From assembly GCF_947495705.1 (NCBI RefSeq), contig NZ_CANLZR010000003.1:62001-126000 (forward strand): a stretch of DNA of 64,000 bases, written 5' to 3'. Every line of letters starts with the position of its first letter. Position 1 is the stretch's first letter. Under the pieces are notes generated by a model, which was not told the DNA's origin, did no database searches, and saw only the letters and a list, made by a program, of their open reading frames with translations. The translations under genes and the position numbers were made by a program. Source of the DNA: an uncultured Phycicoccus sp. (GTDB taxonomy: Bacteria; Actinomycetota; Actinomycetes; Actinomycetales; Dermatophilaceae). Positions 41,740-49,204 of this stretch are shown here, piece by piece.

Positions 41740-42192
41740 TCAGCGACCCGGCGGTGGCGCCGAGCCGGGGGCGGCGGACCCGCCGGCGGCCCGGGCCTCG
41801 ACCTCGGCGAGGGCCGCCTTGAGGTCGGCGATCTCGTCGGTGCTCGCACCGTCGAGGAAGTGCAGCAGCGCGGCCCGACGGTCGGTGACCTCCATGTCGT
41901 CGAGGGTGCGGCGCATCGTCCGGGCGGTCATGACCTCGCGGCTGTCGGCCGGCAGGTAGCGCCACGCGCGGCCGTCCCGTTCCCGGGTGACGAGCTGTTT
42001 CTTCGCGAGCCGGTCCAGGACGGTCATCACCGTCGTGTACGCGATGTCCCGGTCCTGCTCGATGGACTCGTGCACCTCGCGCACCGTGGAGCCGGAGGCG
42101 TTGCCGCCGGCGGCGGTGGCGGCGTCCCAGAGTCGCTCCATGACGACGCGCTCAAGGTCGCCGAGGCGCGGGGCGTTGGTCGAGTGCGGCAT
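41740..42192 (-). CDS. blaI: BlaI/MecI-family transcriptional repressor
   Basis: A 150-residue winged-helix repressor: LGDLERVVMERLWDAA, STVREVHESIEQDRDIAYTTVMTVLDRLAKKQLVTRERDGRAWRYLPA, then a helical dimerisation domain and a disordered Pro/Ala tail. GGAG precedes the ATG, which is 2 bases after the cydC stop. It is paired with the M56 protease. The dyads upstream of cydA are plausible targets. In Mycobacterium tuberculosis a BlaI/M56 pair is reported to affect ATP synthase genes as well as beta-lactamase, so a respiratory role has precedent. Confidence 0.94.
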   Translation of the reverse strand: MPHSTNAPRLGDLERVVMERLWDAATAAGGNASGSTVREVHESIEQDRDIAYTTVMTVLDRLAKKQLVTRERDGRAWRYLPADSREVMTARTMRRTLDDMEVTDRRAALLHFLDGASTDEIADLKAALAEVEARAAGGSAAPGSAPPPGR

Positions 42193-42194
42193 GG

Positions 42195-43838
42195 CTACTC
42201 CTTGGGTGGGGGCGAGGGGGCGTCGCCGAGGTCGAGCACCGCGGCCATGCGGTCGAGGTTCTCGGGGCGGTGGCTCAAGAGGACGACCGACCGGTCGCGC
42301 ACCGCGTCGAGGACATCATCGAGCACGGCGGTCGCCGTGGCATGGTCGAGGTGGGCGGTGGGTTCGTCGAGCAGGACCAGGCGGCGGTCGGCGAGGACGG
42401 CGCGAGCCACCCCGAGCCGGGTGCGCTCGCCTCCGGACAGGCCGCGCCCGCCGGTGCCGAGGCGGGTGTCCAGCCCGTCGGGCAGTGCGTCGGCCCAGGC
42501 GTGGAGCCCGGCGAGGGTGAGAGCCCGGCGCAGCGCGTCGTCGTCGCACCCGGGCCGGGCGAGCCGGAGGTTCTCGGCCACGGTGGTGGCGAAGACGTGC
42601 GGCTCGTCGTCGACGACGGCGATGTCGCGGCGGACGTCGGCGAGGGCGCGGGCGCGCACGTCGGTGCCGTCGACGGTGTGCCGCCCGGTCCGCACATCCA
42701 GGGCGCGCGCGAGGACGGCCAGCAGCGTGCTCTTGCCCGAGCCGTTGGGTCCGACGACGGCGACGTGTCGGCCCGGGGTCACGTGCAGGTCGGTGGCGCG
42801 CAGGGCGTCCTCGCCGCCGGTCCACGCCGCCGTCGCCTGCTCGAGGCGCACTCCCGCGCCGGGCAGAGCCGGTGCGGCCGATGGCCGGGCCGGGTCGTGG
42901 ACGGCGGGCTCCTGGTCGAGCAGGCTCGTCACGCGCCGGCCGCTGCCCTGGGCGCGGGCCAGCGCGCGCATCGCGTCGACGAGCGGCGCCAGAGCGTCAC
43001 CGACGGCCACCGGCAGCAGCACGAGCAGGGCGGCCACCGGGGCGCCGACCTCGGCGGGGTCGACGAGCCACGCGGCCGCAACGGTGGCCGCGGCGGTGCC
43101 GATGGGGAGGAGCGCCGCGACCGTGGCTCGGCCGTGGCTCTGGCGTCGCACGGCCCGCCGGACGGTGCCGTGGGCCGTGTCGAGCCGACCGAGCGCGGCG
43201 GCTCCGGCCCCGAGGGCCCGCAGCTCGCCGGCTTGTCGGGCGACGAGGTCGGCGAGCCGGGCCACCTCGGCCCGCGCCGCCAGCAGCGCGTCCTGGGAGC
43301 CGGACTCGACCCGCCACGCGAGGGCGCAGTCGAGGGCGACGACCGCGACGAGCCCGGCCAGCACGAGTCCGACGGCGGGAGCGAACCACGCGGCGAGGGC
43401 GGTGGCGACGACGGCGGCGATGGCGCTGGAGAGAACGGGGACGGTGACCCGGACCTGCGCCTCGACGACGTCCGTGAGGTCGTCGACGACCCCGGTGAGC
43501 ACTCGGGAGCGGGAGCGGCGACCCAGCCGCGCGGGGGTGAGCGGGACGAGGGCCGCGTAGACCGACGCGCGCTGGTCGGCGAGGTCGGCCAGGGCTGCGT
43601 CGTGCGAGACGAGCCGCTCGAGGTAGCGGAAGAACGGACGCACCATCCCGAACGCCCGGACCGCGACGATCGCCGCGAGGAGGGTGAGGATGACCGGGCG
43701 TTCGCTCGCTCGGACGACGAGCCACCCGGACGTCGCGGTGAGCGCGATCCCGGCGGACGTGGCGGCGCCGCCGAGCAGCCCGCCGAGGAGGATCGCCGGG
43801 GTCGGCCGCAGCCCCGGTCGCCACTCCGTCGCCGTCAT
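42195..43838 (-). CDS. cydC: ABC exporter CydC, heterodimer partner for cytochrome bd assembly
   Basis: A 547-residue half-transporter: six TMs in the N-terminal half, then an ATPase with Walker A VVGPNGSGKSTLL, signature LSGGERTRLG, Walker B LVLLDEPTAHLD and the switch His in LLSHRPE. CydDC exports cysteine/glutathione and supports heme handling for bd oxidase assembly. The start at 43838 overlaps the cydD stop (ATGA). The order cydA-B-D-C is the usual actinobacterial one. Assigned CydC by position and by the typical TSGWLVVRAS first-TM segment. Confidence 0.94.
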   Translation of the reverse strand: MTATEWRPGLRPTPAILLGGLLGGAATSAGIALTATSGWLVVRASERPVILTLLAAIVAVRAFGMVRPFFRYLERLVSHDAALADLADQRASVYAALVPLTPARLGRRSRSRVLTGVVDDLTDVVEAQVRVTVPVLSSAIAAVVATALAAWFAPAVGLVLAGLVAVVALDCALAWRVESGSQDALLAARAEVARLADLVARQAGELRALGAGAAALGRLDTAHGTVRRAVRRQSHGRATVAALLPIGTAAATVAAAWLVDPAEVGAPVAALLVLLPVAVGDALAPLVDAMRALARAQGSGRRVTSLLDQEPAVHDPARPSAAPALPGAGVRLEQATAAWTGGEDALRATDLHVTPGRHVAVVGPNGSGKSTLLAVLARALDVRTGRHTVDGTDVRARALADVRRDIAVVDDEPHVFATTVAENLRLARPGCDDDALRRALTLAGLHAWADALPDGLDTRLGTGGRGLSGGERTRLGVARAVLADRRLVLLDEPTAHLDHATATAVLDDVLDAVRDRSVVLLSHRPENLDRMAAVLDLGDAPSPPPKE

Positions 43839-45448
43839 CGGCGGGCCTCCTCGAGGTCGCCGCCGAGGACGGCGTGCCCGTCGGCGAGGTCGGCCAGGTC
43901 CGGGTCGTGGGTGACGGCGAGGACGGTCCTCCGCGCGGCCAGCTCGACGAGGAGAGCGTGCACGAGCGCCCGCGCCTCGTCGTCCAGGTGCGCCGTCGGC
44001 TCGTCGACGAGGAGCACCGGGTCGCTCGACAGCAGCGCGCGGGCGAGGGCCAGACGCGAGCGCTGCCCGGCGGAGAGGCCCGTGCCGTCGTCGCCGATGG
44101 GGGCCGCGAGCGCGCCGGGGAGGCGGGCGACGACGCCGTCGAGGCCGACCCGGCGCAGCGCGTGCCAGAGGGCGGGGTCCTCGGCGTCGTTGCCGAGCCG
44201 GAGCGCGTCGCGCACCGTGCCGGCCGGGAGGAACGGGCGCTGGCTCACGAGATGGGCGGGCCCGGCCGCGACCCGGCCGGAGGTCGGGGTGCGCAGGCCG
44301 GCGGCGAGCTCGAGGACCGTCGACTTGCCGGCCCCGGAGGGCCCGGTGAGCACCGTGAGGCCCTGGCCGGCCACGAGGTCGACACCCCGGAGCACTGGCG
44401 TGCTCGCGCCCGGGTACGTGTACGTGACGCCCCGGAGCAGGACTCCCGCGGTTCCCGCTGCCCCGTGCGAGGCGGGGCTCGTCGGGGCCGGCAAGTCGAC
44501 GGGAGGGGCCGGGGCGGGAGCGACCTCGGCGAGGACGTCGGCGACGGCCTGCGCCCCGTCGGCGGCAGCGTGGAACTCGGCCCCCACCCGCCGGATCGGC
44601 CAGTACGCCTCGGGGGCGAGGAGGATCGCGAGCAGCCCCGGCTCCAGCCCCACGGTCCCGTGCGTGAGGCGCAGGCCGACGGTGACGGCGACGATGGCCA
44701 CCGAGATCGACGCGAGCAGCTCGAGGGCCGCCGAGGACATGAACGCGAGCCGGAGGGTGCGCATCGTCGCGCGGCGGTGGCGGGCACTGACCTCCCGCAC
44801 CACCTCCACCTGGCGCTCGGCGCGCCCGTAGCCGACGAGGGTGGGCAGCCCGCGCATCACGTCGACGAAGTGACCGGCGAGCGAGGACAGGGCCTGCCAG
44901 CGCCGCTCGGTCTCGTCGCGGGTCGCCGCCCCGATGAGCGCGGCGAACGCGGGCAGCAGCGGGAGCGTGAGGACGACGACGAGGGCACTGACCGGGTCGA
45001 CGACGACGAGGGCACCGACCGCGAGGACCGGGACGACGGCACCCGACACGAGCGCCGGCAGGAACCGCGCCGCGTACGGCTCGACGGCGGCGACGCCCTG
45101 GGCCGCGAGCGTCGCCCCCCGGTCGGGGTCGGGCCGCTGCTCGGCCGGGGCCGCGAGCCAGTGCGCGAGCAGGACCGTCCGCAGGGCCGCCGTGACCTCG
45201 ACCCCGGCCCAGGCGGCCACCCGCTCGGCGACCCACCCGAGCCCGGCGCGCAGGCCGAGCAGACCGGCGAGCCACAGCGCGGGGGTCCGCAGCGATGACC
45301 CCTCGACGAGCGCGACGACGAGCGCCGCCAGCGGGAAGGCCGTCGCCACGGCAGCGGCCCCGGTGAGCACCCCGACCGCCGCGAGCCAGGCGACGGGTCG
45401 CCGGGCCCGCGGGGCGGTCGTGAGGAGCCGGGGGTCGAAGGGGGTCAT
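43835..45448 (-). CDS. cydD: ABC exporter CydD, heterodimer partner for cytochrome bd assembly
   Basis: A 537-residue half-transporter: TM domain then ATPase with Walker A LTGPSGAGKSTVL, signature LSAGQRSRLALARA, Walker B LLVDEPTAHLD and switch His VTHDPDL. The N-terminal TM region (LAAVGVLTGAAAVATAFPLAALVVALVEG, then ERVAAWAGVEVTAALR) is CydD-like. It forms a heterodimer with CydC. The start is 19 bases after the cydB stop. Confidence 0.95.
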   Translation of the reverse strand: MTPFDPRLLTTAPRARRPVAWLAAVGVLTGAAAVATAFPLAALVVALVEGSSLRTPALWLAGLLGLRAGLGWVAERVAAWAGVEVTAALRTVLLAHWLAAPAEQRPDPDRGATLAAQGVAAVEPYAARFLPALVSGAVVPVLAVGALVVVDPVSALVVVLTLPLLPAFAALIGAATRDETERRWQALSSLAGHFVDVMRGLPTLVGYGRAERQVEVVREVSARHRRATMRTLRLAFMSSAALELLASISVAIVAVTVGLRLTHGTVGLEPGLLAILLAPEAYWPIRRVGAEFHAAADGAQAVADVLAEVAPAPAPPVDLPAPTSPASHGAAGTAGVLLRGVTYTYPGASTPVLRGVDLVAGQGLTVLTGPSGAGKSTVLELAAGLRTPTSGRVAAGPAHLVSQRPFLPAGTVRDALRLGNDAEDPALWHALRRVGLDGVVARLPGALAAPIGDDGTGLSAGQRSRLALARALLSSDPVLLVDEPTAHLDDEARALVHALLVELAARRTVLAVTHDPDLADLADGHAVLGGDLEEARR

Positions 45449-45467
45449 CGTCGGCCGGGGTCCGTCC

Positions 45468-46496
45468 TCACGAGACGGCGACGGCCGCAGGGATGTGCTG
45501 GGTCCCGATCCGTCGGCGGAACGTGTAGTACGTGTACCCGGTGTAGACGAGCACGACGGGGGTGAAGACGACCGCGGCCCACGTCATGATCTGCAGCGTC
45601 AGCGGGCTGCTCGAGGCGTTCTCGATCGTCAGCGAGGTGCCGCCGGCGAGCGTCGTCGGCATGACGTCGGGGTAGAGCGCGAGGAAGTACGTCGCGACGA
45701 CCGTCGCGGCCGTCACCGCCGTCCCGACGAACGCCCAGCCCTCGCGGCGGCGCGCGTTGGCGCCGATCGCCCCGAGCAGCGACACCGCGGCCACGACCGT
45801 GGTGACCCACGACCACACCGACCCGCTCGTGAGGCCGAGCCAGCCGAGGGTGAGGACGGCGACGACGGCGGTGCCCAGCCCGAGCGTCGTGCCGAGCCGG
45901 CGCGCGTCCTCGCGGATGGCGCCGGTCGTCTTGAGCGTGAGGAAGAACGCGCCGTGGGTGAGCGACAGCGCGAGGACGGCCAGCCCGCCGAGGATCGCGA
46001 GCGGGTTGAGCAGGGTGAGCACCGACCCGGCGTACTCGAGGTCGGCGTCGATGGGCAGCCCGCGCACGACGTTGGTCAGGGCGACCCCGACGAGGAAGGG
46101 CGCGGCGACCGAGCCGCCGATGATCGCGAGGTCCCAGCGCCGGCGCCACGCGACGTCGTCGCGCTTGTGGCGGTACTCGAAGCCCATGTTCCGCACGATG
46201 AGGGCGACGAGCAGCAGTAGGAGGGGCAGGTAGAAGGCCGAGAACATCGTCGCGTACCACTCGGGGAAGGCGGCGAAGGTGGCTCCGCCGGCGGTGAGGA
46301 GCCAGACCTCGTTGCCGTCCCAGTGCGGGCCGATGGTCGTGAGCATGACGCGGCGGCGCTTCTCGGTGTCCTCGGCATCGTCCCCGGAGCCGAGCGCGGG
46401 CAGGAGGGCGCCGACCCCGAAGTCGAACCCTTCGAGGACGAGGTAGCCGGCCCAGAGGAGTCCGATGAGGCCGAACCAGACGAGTTGGAGATCCAT
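45468..46496 (-). CDS. cydB: Cytochrome bd ubiquinol/menaquinol oxidase subunit II
   Basis: A 342-residue integral membrane subunit with about eight TMs. The N-terminal GYLVLEGFDFGVGALLP and WDGNEVWLLTAGGATFAAFPEWYA are signature segments of CydB. It has no heme ligands and stabilises CydA. AAGGA precedes the ATG, 27 bases after the cydA stop. It is the second gene of the cydABDC-blaI-M56 operon. Confidence 0.97.
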   Translation of the reverse strand: MDLQLVWFGLIGLLWAGYLVLEGFDFGVGALLPALGSGDDAEDTEKRRRVMLTTIGPHWDGNEVWLLTAGGATFAAFPEWYATMFSAFYLPLLLLLVALIVRNMGFEYRHKRDDVAWRRRWDLAIIGGSVAAPFLVGVALTNVVRGLPIDADLEYAGSVLTLLNPLAILGGLAVLALSLTHGAFFLTLKTTGAIREDARRLGTTLGLGTAVVAVLTLGWLGLTSGSVWSWVTTVVAAVSLLGAIGANARRREGWAFVGTAVTAATVVATYFLALYPDVMPTTLAGGTSLTIENASSSPLTLQIMTWAAVVFTPVVLVYTGYTYYTFRRRIGTQHIPAAVAVS

Positions 46497-46523
46497 GACG
46501 TGTCCTTGGTGCGTGGTGGCGGG

Positions 46524-47978
46524 TCAGTACGCGAACTGGAGGGGGGCGTCCTCGTCGGCGTCCCCGTGCTCGGCCGGGTCGACGAACGGCTCGGCGCCGC
46601 GGTGGACGTAGGTGAGGAAGAGCTTGACCTCGACGACGGCCAGCGCGGCGTAGAGGAGGGTGTAGACGACCATCGACACCCACACCTCCGCGACGCTGAC
46701 CGACGGGGAGACGCCGGTGGCCGTCGTCATCAGGCCGTACACCAGCCAGGGCTGGCGGCCCATCTCGGTGAAGATCCAGCCGAAGCTGTTGGCGAAGATC
46801 GGCAGGAGCGGGCCGACGACGGCGACGACCGTCCACCAGCGGGACCGCGGCACCCCCTGACCGCGGGTGACCCACAGGGCCGCGAGGGCCAGCGCCATCA
46901 TGAGGAAGCCCAGGCCCATCATGAGCCGGAACGACCAGTACGCGACCGGGACGATCGGGGTGTAGTCGTCGGTGAGGACGAGGGGGGCGACGTCCGGGCC
47001 GTAGCGCTCGACGACCTTCTCGGCCATCGCGCGTTCGCTGCCCTTGAGGTCGTTGATGCCGTCGACCGTGCCGTCGACACTGCCCGTGCCGAGGAAGGAC
47101 AACAGGCCCGGCACCTCGATGATCCGGGTCGCCTCCGAGCCGTCGAGCGGGCCGATGGACAGGACCGAGAACGGGGCGTTGTCCGTCGTCTCGTAGAGGG
47201 CCTCGGCGGCGGCCATCTTCATCGGCTGGACCTCGGTCATGATCTTGCCCTGGATGTCACCGGACACGACGACGCCGAGCGCGGCGACGAGGCTGACGAC
47301 CGCCCCGACGCGCACGGCCCGGCGGTACAGGGGCTCGTCGTCGGTGCCGGCCTCCCGGCGCAGGAGCCACAGCGCGACGCCCATGACGACGGCGCCGCCG
47401 ACCATGTACGCCGAGAGCACGACGTGCGGGAAGGTGACGAGCTGGACCTTGTTGGTCAGCACGGCGAGGAAGTCGGCCATCTCGGCGCGCCCGGTCTCGG
47501 GGTTGAAGCGGTAGCCGACCGGGTTCTGCATGAACGAGTTCGCCGCGAGGATGAAGTACGCCGACAGCACGGTCCCGATGTGGACGAGCCACATCGAGCT
47601 CGCGTGGAGCTTCTCGGGGATGCGACCCCAGCCGAAGATCCACACCCCGAGGAAGGTCGACTCGAGGAAGAACGCGAGGAGCGCCTCGAAGGCGAGCGGG
47701 GCGCCGAAGATGTCGCCGACGAAGCGGCTGTAGTCGGACCAGTTCATCCCGAACTGGAACTCCTGGACGATGCCGGTGACCAGCCCGAGGGCGAAGTTGA
47801 TGAGGAAGAGCTTCCCGAAGAACTTCGTGAGCCGGTAGTACTCGGGGCGGTGGGTGCGGACCCACTGGGTGTGGAAGTACGCGACGACGGCGGACAGACC
47901 GATCGTGACGGGGACGAAGAGGAAGTGGTAGACGGTCGTGATGGCGAACTGCCACCGGGCGACGTCGAGCGAACCCAT
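46524..47978 (-). CDS. cydA: Cytochrome bd oxidase subunit I
   Basis: A 484-residue heme-bearing subunit reducing O2 to water with quinol, useful in low oxygen and under nitric-oxide or peroxide stress. The axial heme His18 (TTVYHFLFVPVTIG) is present, as is the second heme site in FPHVVLSAYMVGG. GRQPW occurs in SFGWIFTEMGRQPWLVYGL, the conserved C-terminal motif. The quinol-binding Q-loop is the short form. GGAG precedes the ATG. First gene of the cyd operon, with BlaI-like dyads in its upstream region. Confidence 0.98.
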   Translation of the reverse strand: MGSLDVARWQFAITTVYHFLFVPVTIGLSAVVAYFHTQWVRTHRPEYYRLTKFFGKLFLINFALGLVTGIVQEFQFGMNWSDYSRFVGDIFGAPLAFEALLAFFLESTFLGVWIFGWGRIPEKLHASSMWLVHIGTVLSAYFILAANSFMQNPVGYRFNPETGRAEMADFLAVLTNKVQLVTFPHVVLSAYMVGGAVVMGVALWLLRREAGTDDEPLYRRAVRVGAVVSLVAALGVVVSGDIQGKIMTEVQPMKMAAAEALYETTDNAPFSVLSIGPLDGSEATRIIEVPGLLSFLGTGSVDGTVDGINDLKGSERAMAEKVVERYGPDVAPLVLTDDYTPIVPVAYWSFRLMMGLGFLMMALALAALWVTRGQGVPRSRWWTVVAVVGPLLPIFANSFGWIFTEMGRQPWLVYGLMTTATGVSPSVSVAEVWVSMVVYTLLYAALAVVEVKLFLTYVHRGAEPFVDPAEHGDADEDAPLQFAY

Positions 47979-47997
47979 GGGTGCTCCTGCGAGGTGA

Positions 47998-48035
47998 ATA
48001 CGACGGTGCGTAGTACAAACTACAACGTGTCGTAG
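47998..48035 (-). promoter_or_regulatory. cydA promoter with overlapping BlaI-like dyads
   Basis: Two overlapping inverted repeats share ACTAC: GTAGT-ACAA-ACTAC (48010-48023) and CTACAAC-GT-GTCGTAG (48020-48035, one mismatch). On the minus strand TTGTAG (48025-48020), 17 bases, then CGTATT (48002-47997) is a possible -35/-10 pair, so a repressor here would occlude the promoter. BlaI encoded in the same operon is the obvious candidate. The assignment is by symmetry and context. Confidence 0.6.
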
Positions 48036-48053
48036 ACGACCGCGACCCCCACA

Positions 48054-48072
48054 TTCCGGGGTCACCCCGGAA
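48054..48072. terminator. Hairpin between galE and the cyd promoter
   Basis: TTCCGGGG-TCA-CCCCGGAA, a perfect 8-bp stem with 3-base loop about 80 bases downstream of the galE stop. It may end galE transcription before the cyd promoter; no U-tract follows on the minus strand. Confidence 0.45.
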
Positions 48073-48150
48073 GGTCAGCGCGGCAGGGCCTGCGAGGTCG
48101 TGCAGCGCTGACGAGGTCGTGTCTCGAGCCCTCGCGCGGGCCCGCGGGGA

Positions 48151-49170
48151 TCAGGCGTCGGGGTAGCCGTGCGGGTTCTTCGACTGCCAGCGCCACGTGT
48201 CGACGCACATGTCGTCGACGGTGCGGGTGGCCCGCCACCCCAGCTCGGCCTCGGCCCGCGACGGGTCGGCGTAGGACGCCGCGATGTCGCCGGGCCGGCG
48301 CGCGACGACCTCGTACGGCAGGGTGTGCCCGCAGGCCCGCTCGAACGCCTGCAGCAGCTCGAGCACCGACGTGCCGTGCCCGGTCCCGAGGTTCCACGTC
48401 GACACGGCGGCGTCCGTCTCCCGGAGCCGGAGCAGCGCGGCGATGTGACCGGCGGCGAGGTCCTCGACGTGGATGTAGTCACGCACCCCGGTCCCGTCGA
48501 CGGTGGGGTAGTCGTCGCCGAAGACGAGCAGCTTGTCGCGGCGCCCGACCGCGACCTGCGCGATGAACGGCATGAGGTTGTTCGGGATGTCCGAGGGGTC
48601 CTCTCCGATCGTCCCCGACGCGTGCGCACCGACCGGGTTGAAGTACCGCAGCAGCGCCACCCGCCACGTCGGGTCGGCCAGCGCCACGTCGCGCAGCACC
48701 TGCTCCTGCATGACCTTGGTCCAGCCGTACGGGTTCGTCGCCGACGTCGGCAGGTCCTCGTGCATGGGCACGGGGGCCTCGGCGCCGTAGACCGTGGCCG
48801 AGGACGAGAAGACCAGGGTGCGGACGCCGTGCCGGCGCATCGCCCGGACGAGCGAGAACGTGGAGCCGAGGTTGTTCTCGTAGTACTCCAGCGGCTTCTC
48901 GACGCTCTCACCGACGGCCTTGAGCCCCGCGAAGTGGATGACCGCGTCGAACGGCTCGTGCGCGAAGAGGTGCTCGGTCTTGTCGTGGTCGGTGAGGTCG
49001 AAGGACCGGACGTCCAGCGGCTGCCCCGTCAGAGCCTCGATCCGCCCGACGACGGTGGGCTTGGCGTTGGCGAACGAGTCGACGACGACGACGTCGTGCC
49101 CGGCCGCCACGAGCTGGACGACGGTGTGGGAGCCGATGTAACCGGCACCGCCGGAGACGAGGACGCGCAT
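48151..49170 (-). CDS. galE: UDP-glucose 4-epimerase
   Basis: A 339-residue short-chain-dehydrogenase-fold epimerase interconverting UDP-glucose and UDP-galactose with bound NAD. The NAD site is GGAGYIGSH (residues 7-15), the catalytic pair is SSSATVYG and YGWTK (Tyr-x3-Lys), and LRYFNPVGAH plus NNLMPF are family marks. TACGGT lies 7 bases before the ATG (minus strand), fitting a leaderless transcript. No Leloir partner genes are nearby. Confidence 0.96.
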   Translation of the reverse strand: MRVLVSGGAGYIGSHTVVQLVAAGHDVVVVDSFANAKPTVVGRIEALTGQPLDVRSFDLTDHDKTEHLFAHEPFDAVIHFAGLKAVGESVEKPLEYYENNLGSTFSLVRAMRRHGVRTLVFSSSATVYGAEAPVPMHEDLPTSATNPYGWTKVMQEQVLRDVALADPTWRVALLRYFNPVGAHASGTIGEDPSDIPNNLMPFIAQVAVGRRDKLLVFGDDYPTVDGTGVRDYIHVEDLAAGHIAALLRLRETDAAVSTWNLGTGHGTSVLELLQAFERACGHTLPYEVVARRPGDIAASYADPSRAEAELGWRATRTVDDMCVDTWRWQSKNPHGYPDA

Positions 49171-49177
49171 GGGTCAC

Positions 49178-49183
49178 ACCGTA
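49178..49183 (-). promoter_or_regulatory. Leaderless-type -10 box of galE
   Basis: TACGGT on the minus strand, 7 bases before the ATG at 49170. Confidence 0.5.
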
Positions 49184-49204
49184 TGGGTTCGGGCGGGTGG
49201 TGCG

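Noticed and set aside
42270-44831. Long plus-strand open frame opposite cydC and cydD
   Set aside because: Composition is Arg/Gly/Asp/Glu low complexity without motifs, while the minus strand encodes complete ABC proteins with all catalytic motifs.
46323-48035. Plus-strand frame of about 570 codons opposite cydB and cydA
   Set aside because: Antisense shadow: Asp/Glu/Arg/His repeats, no start signals, and the real genes on the other strand are unmistakable.
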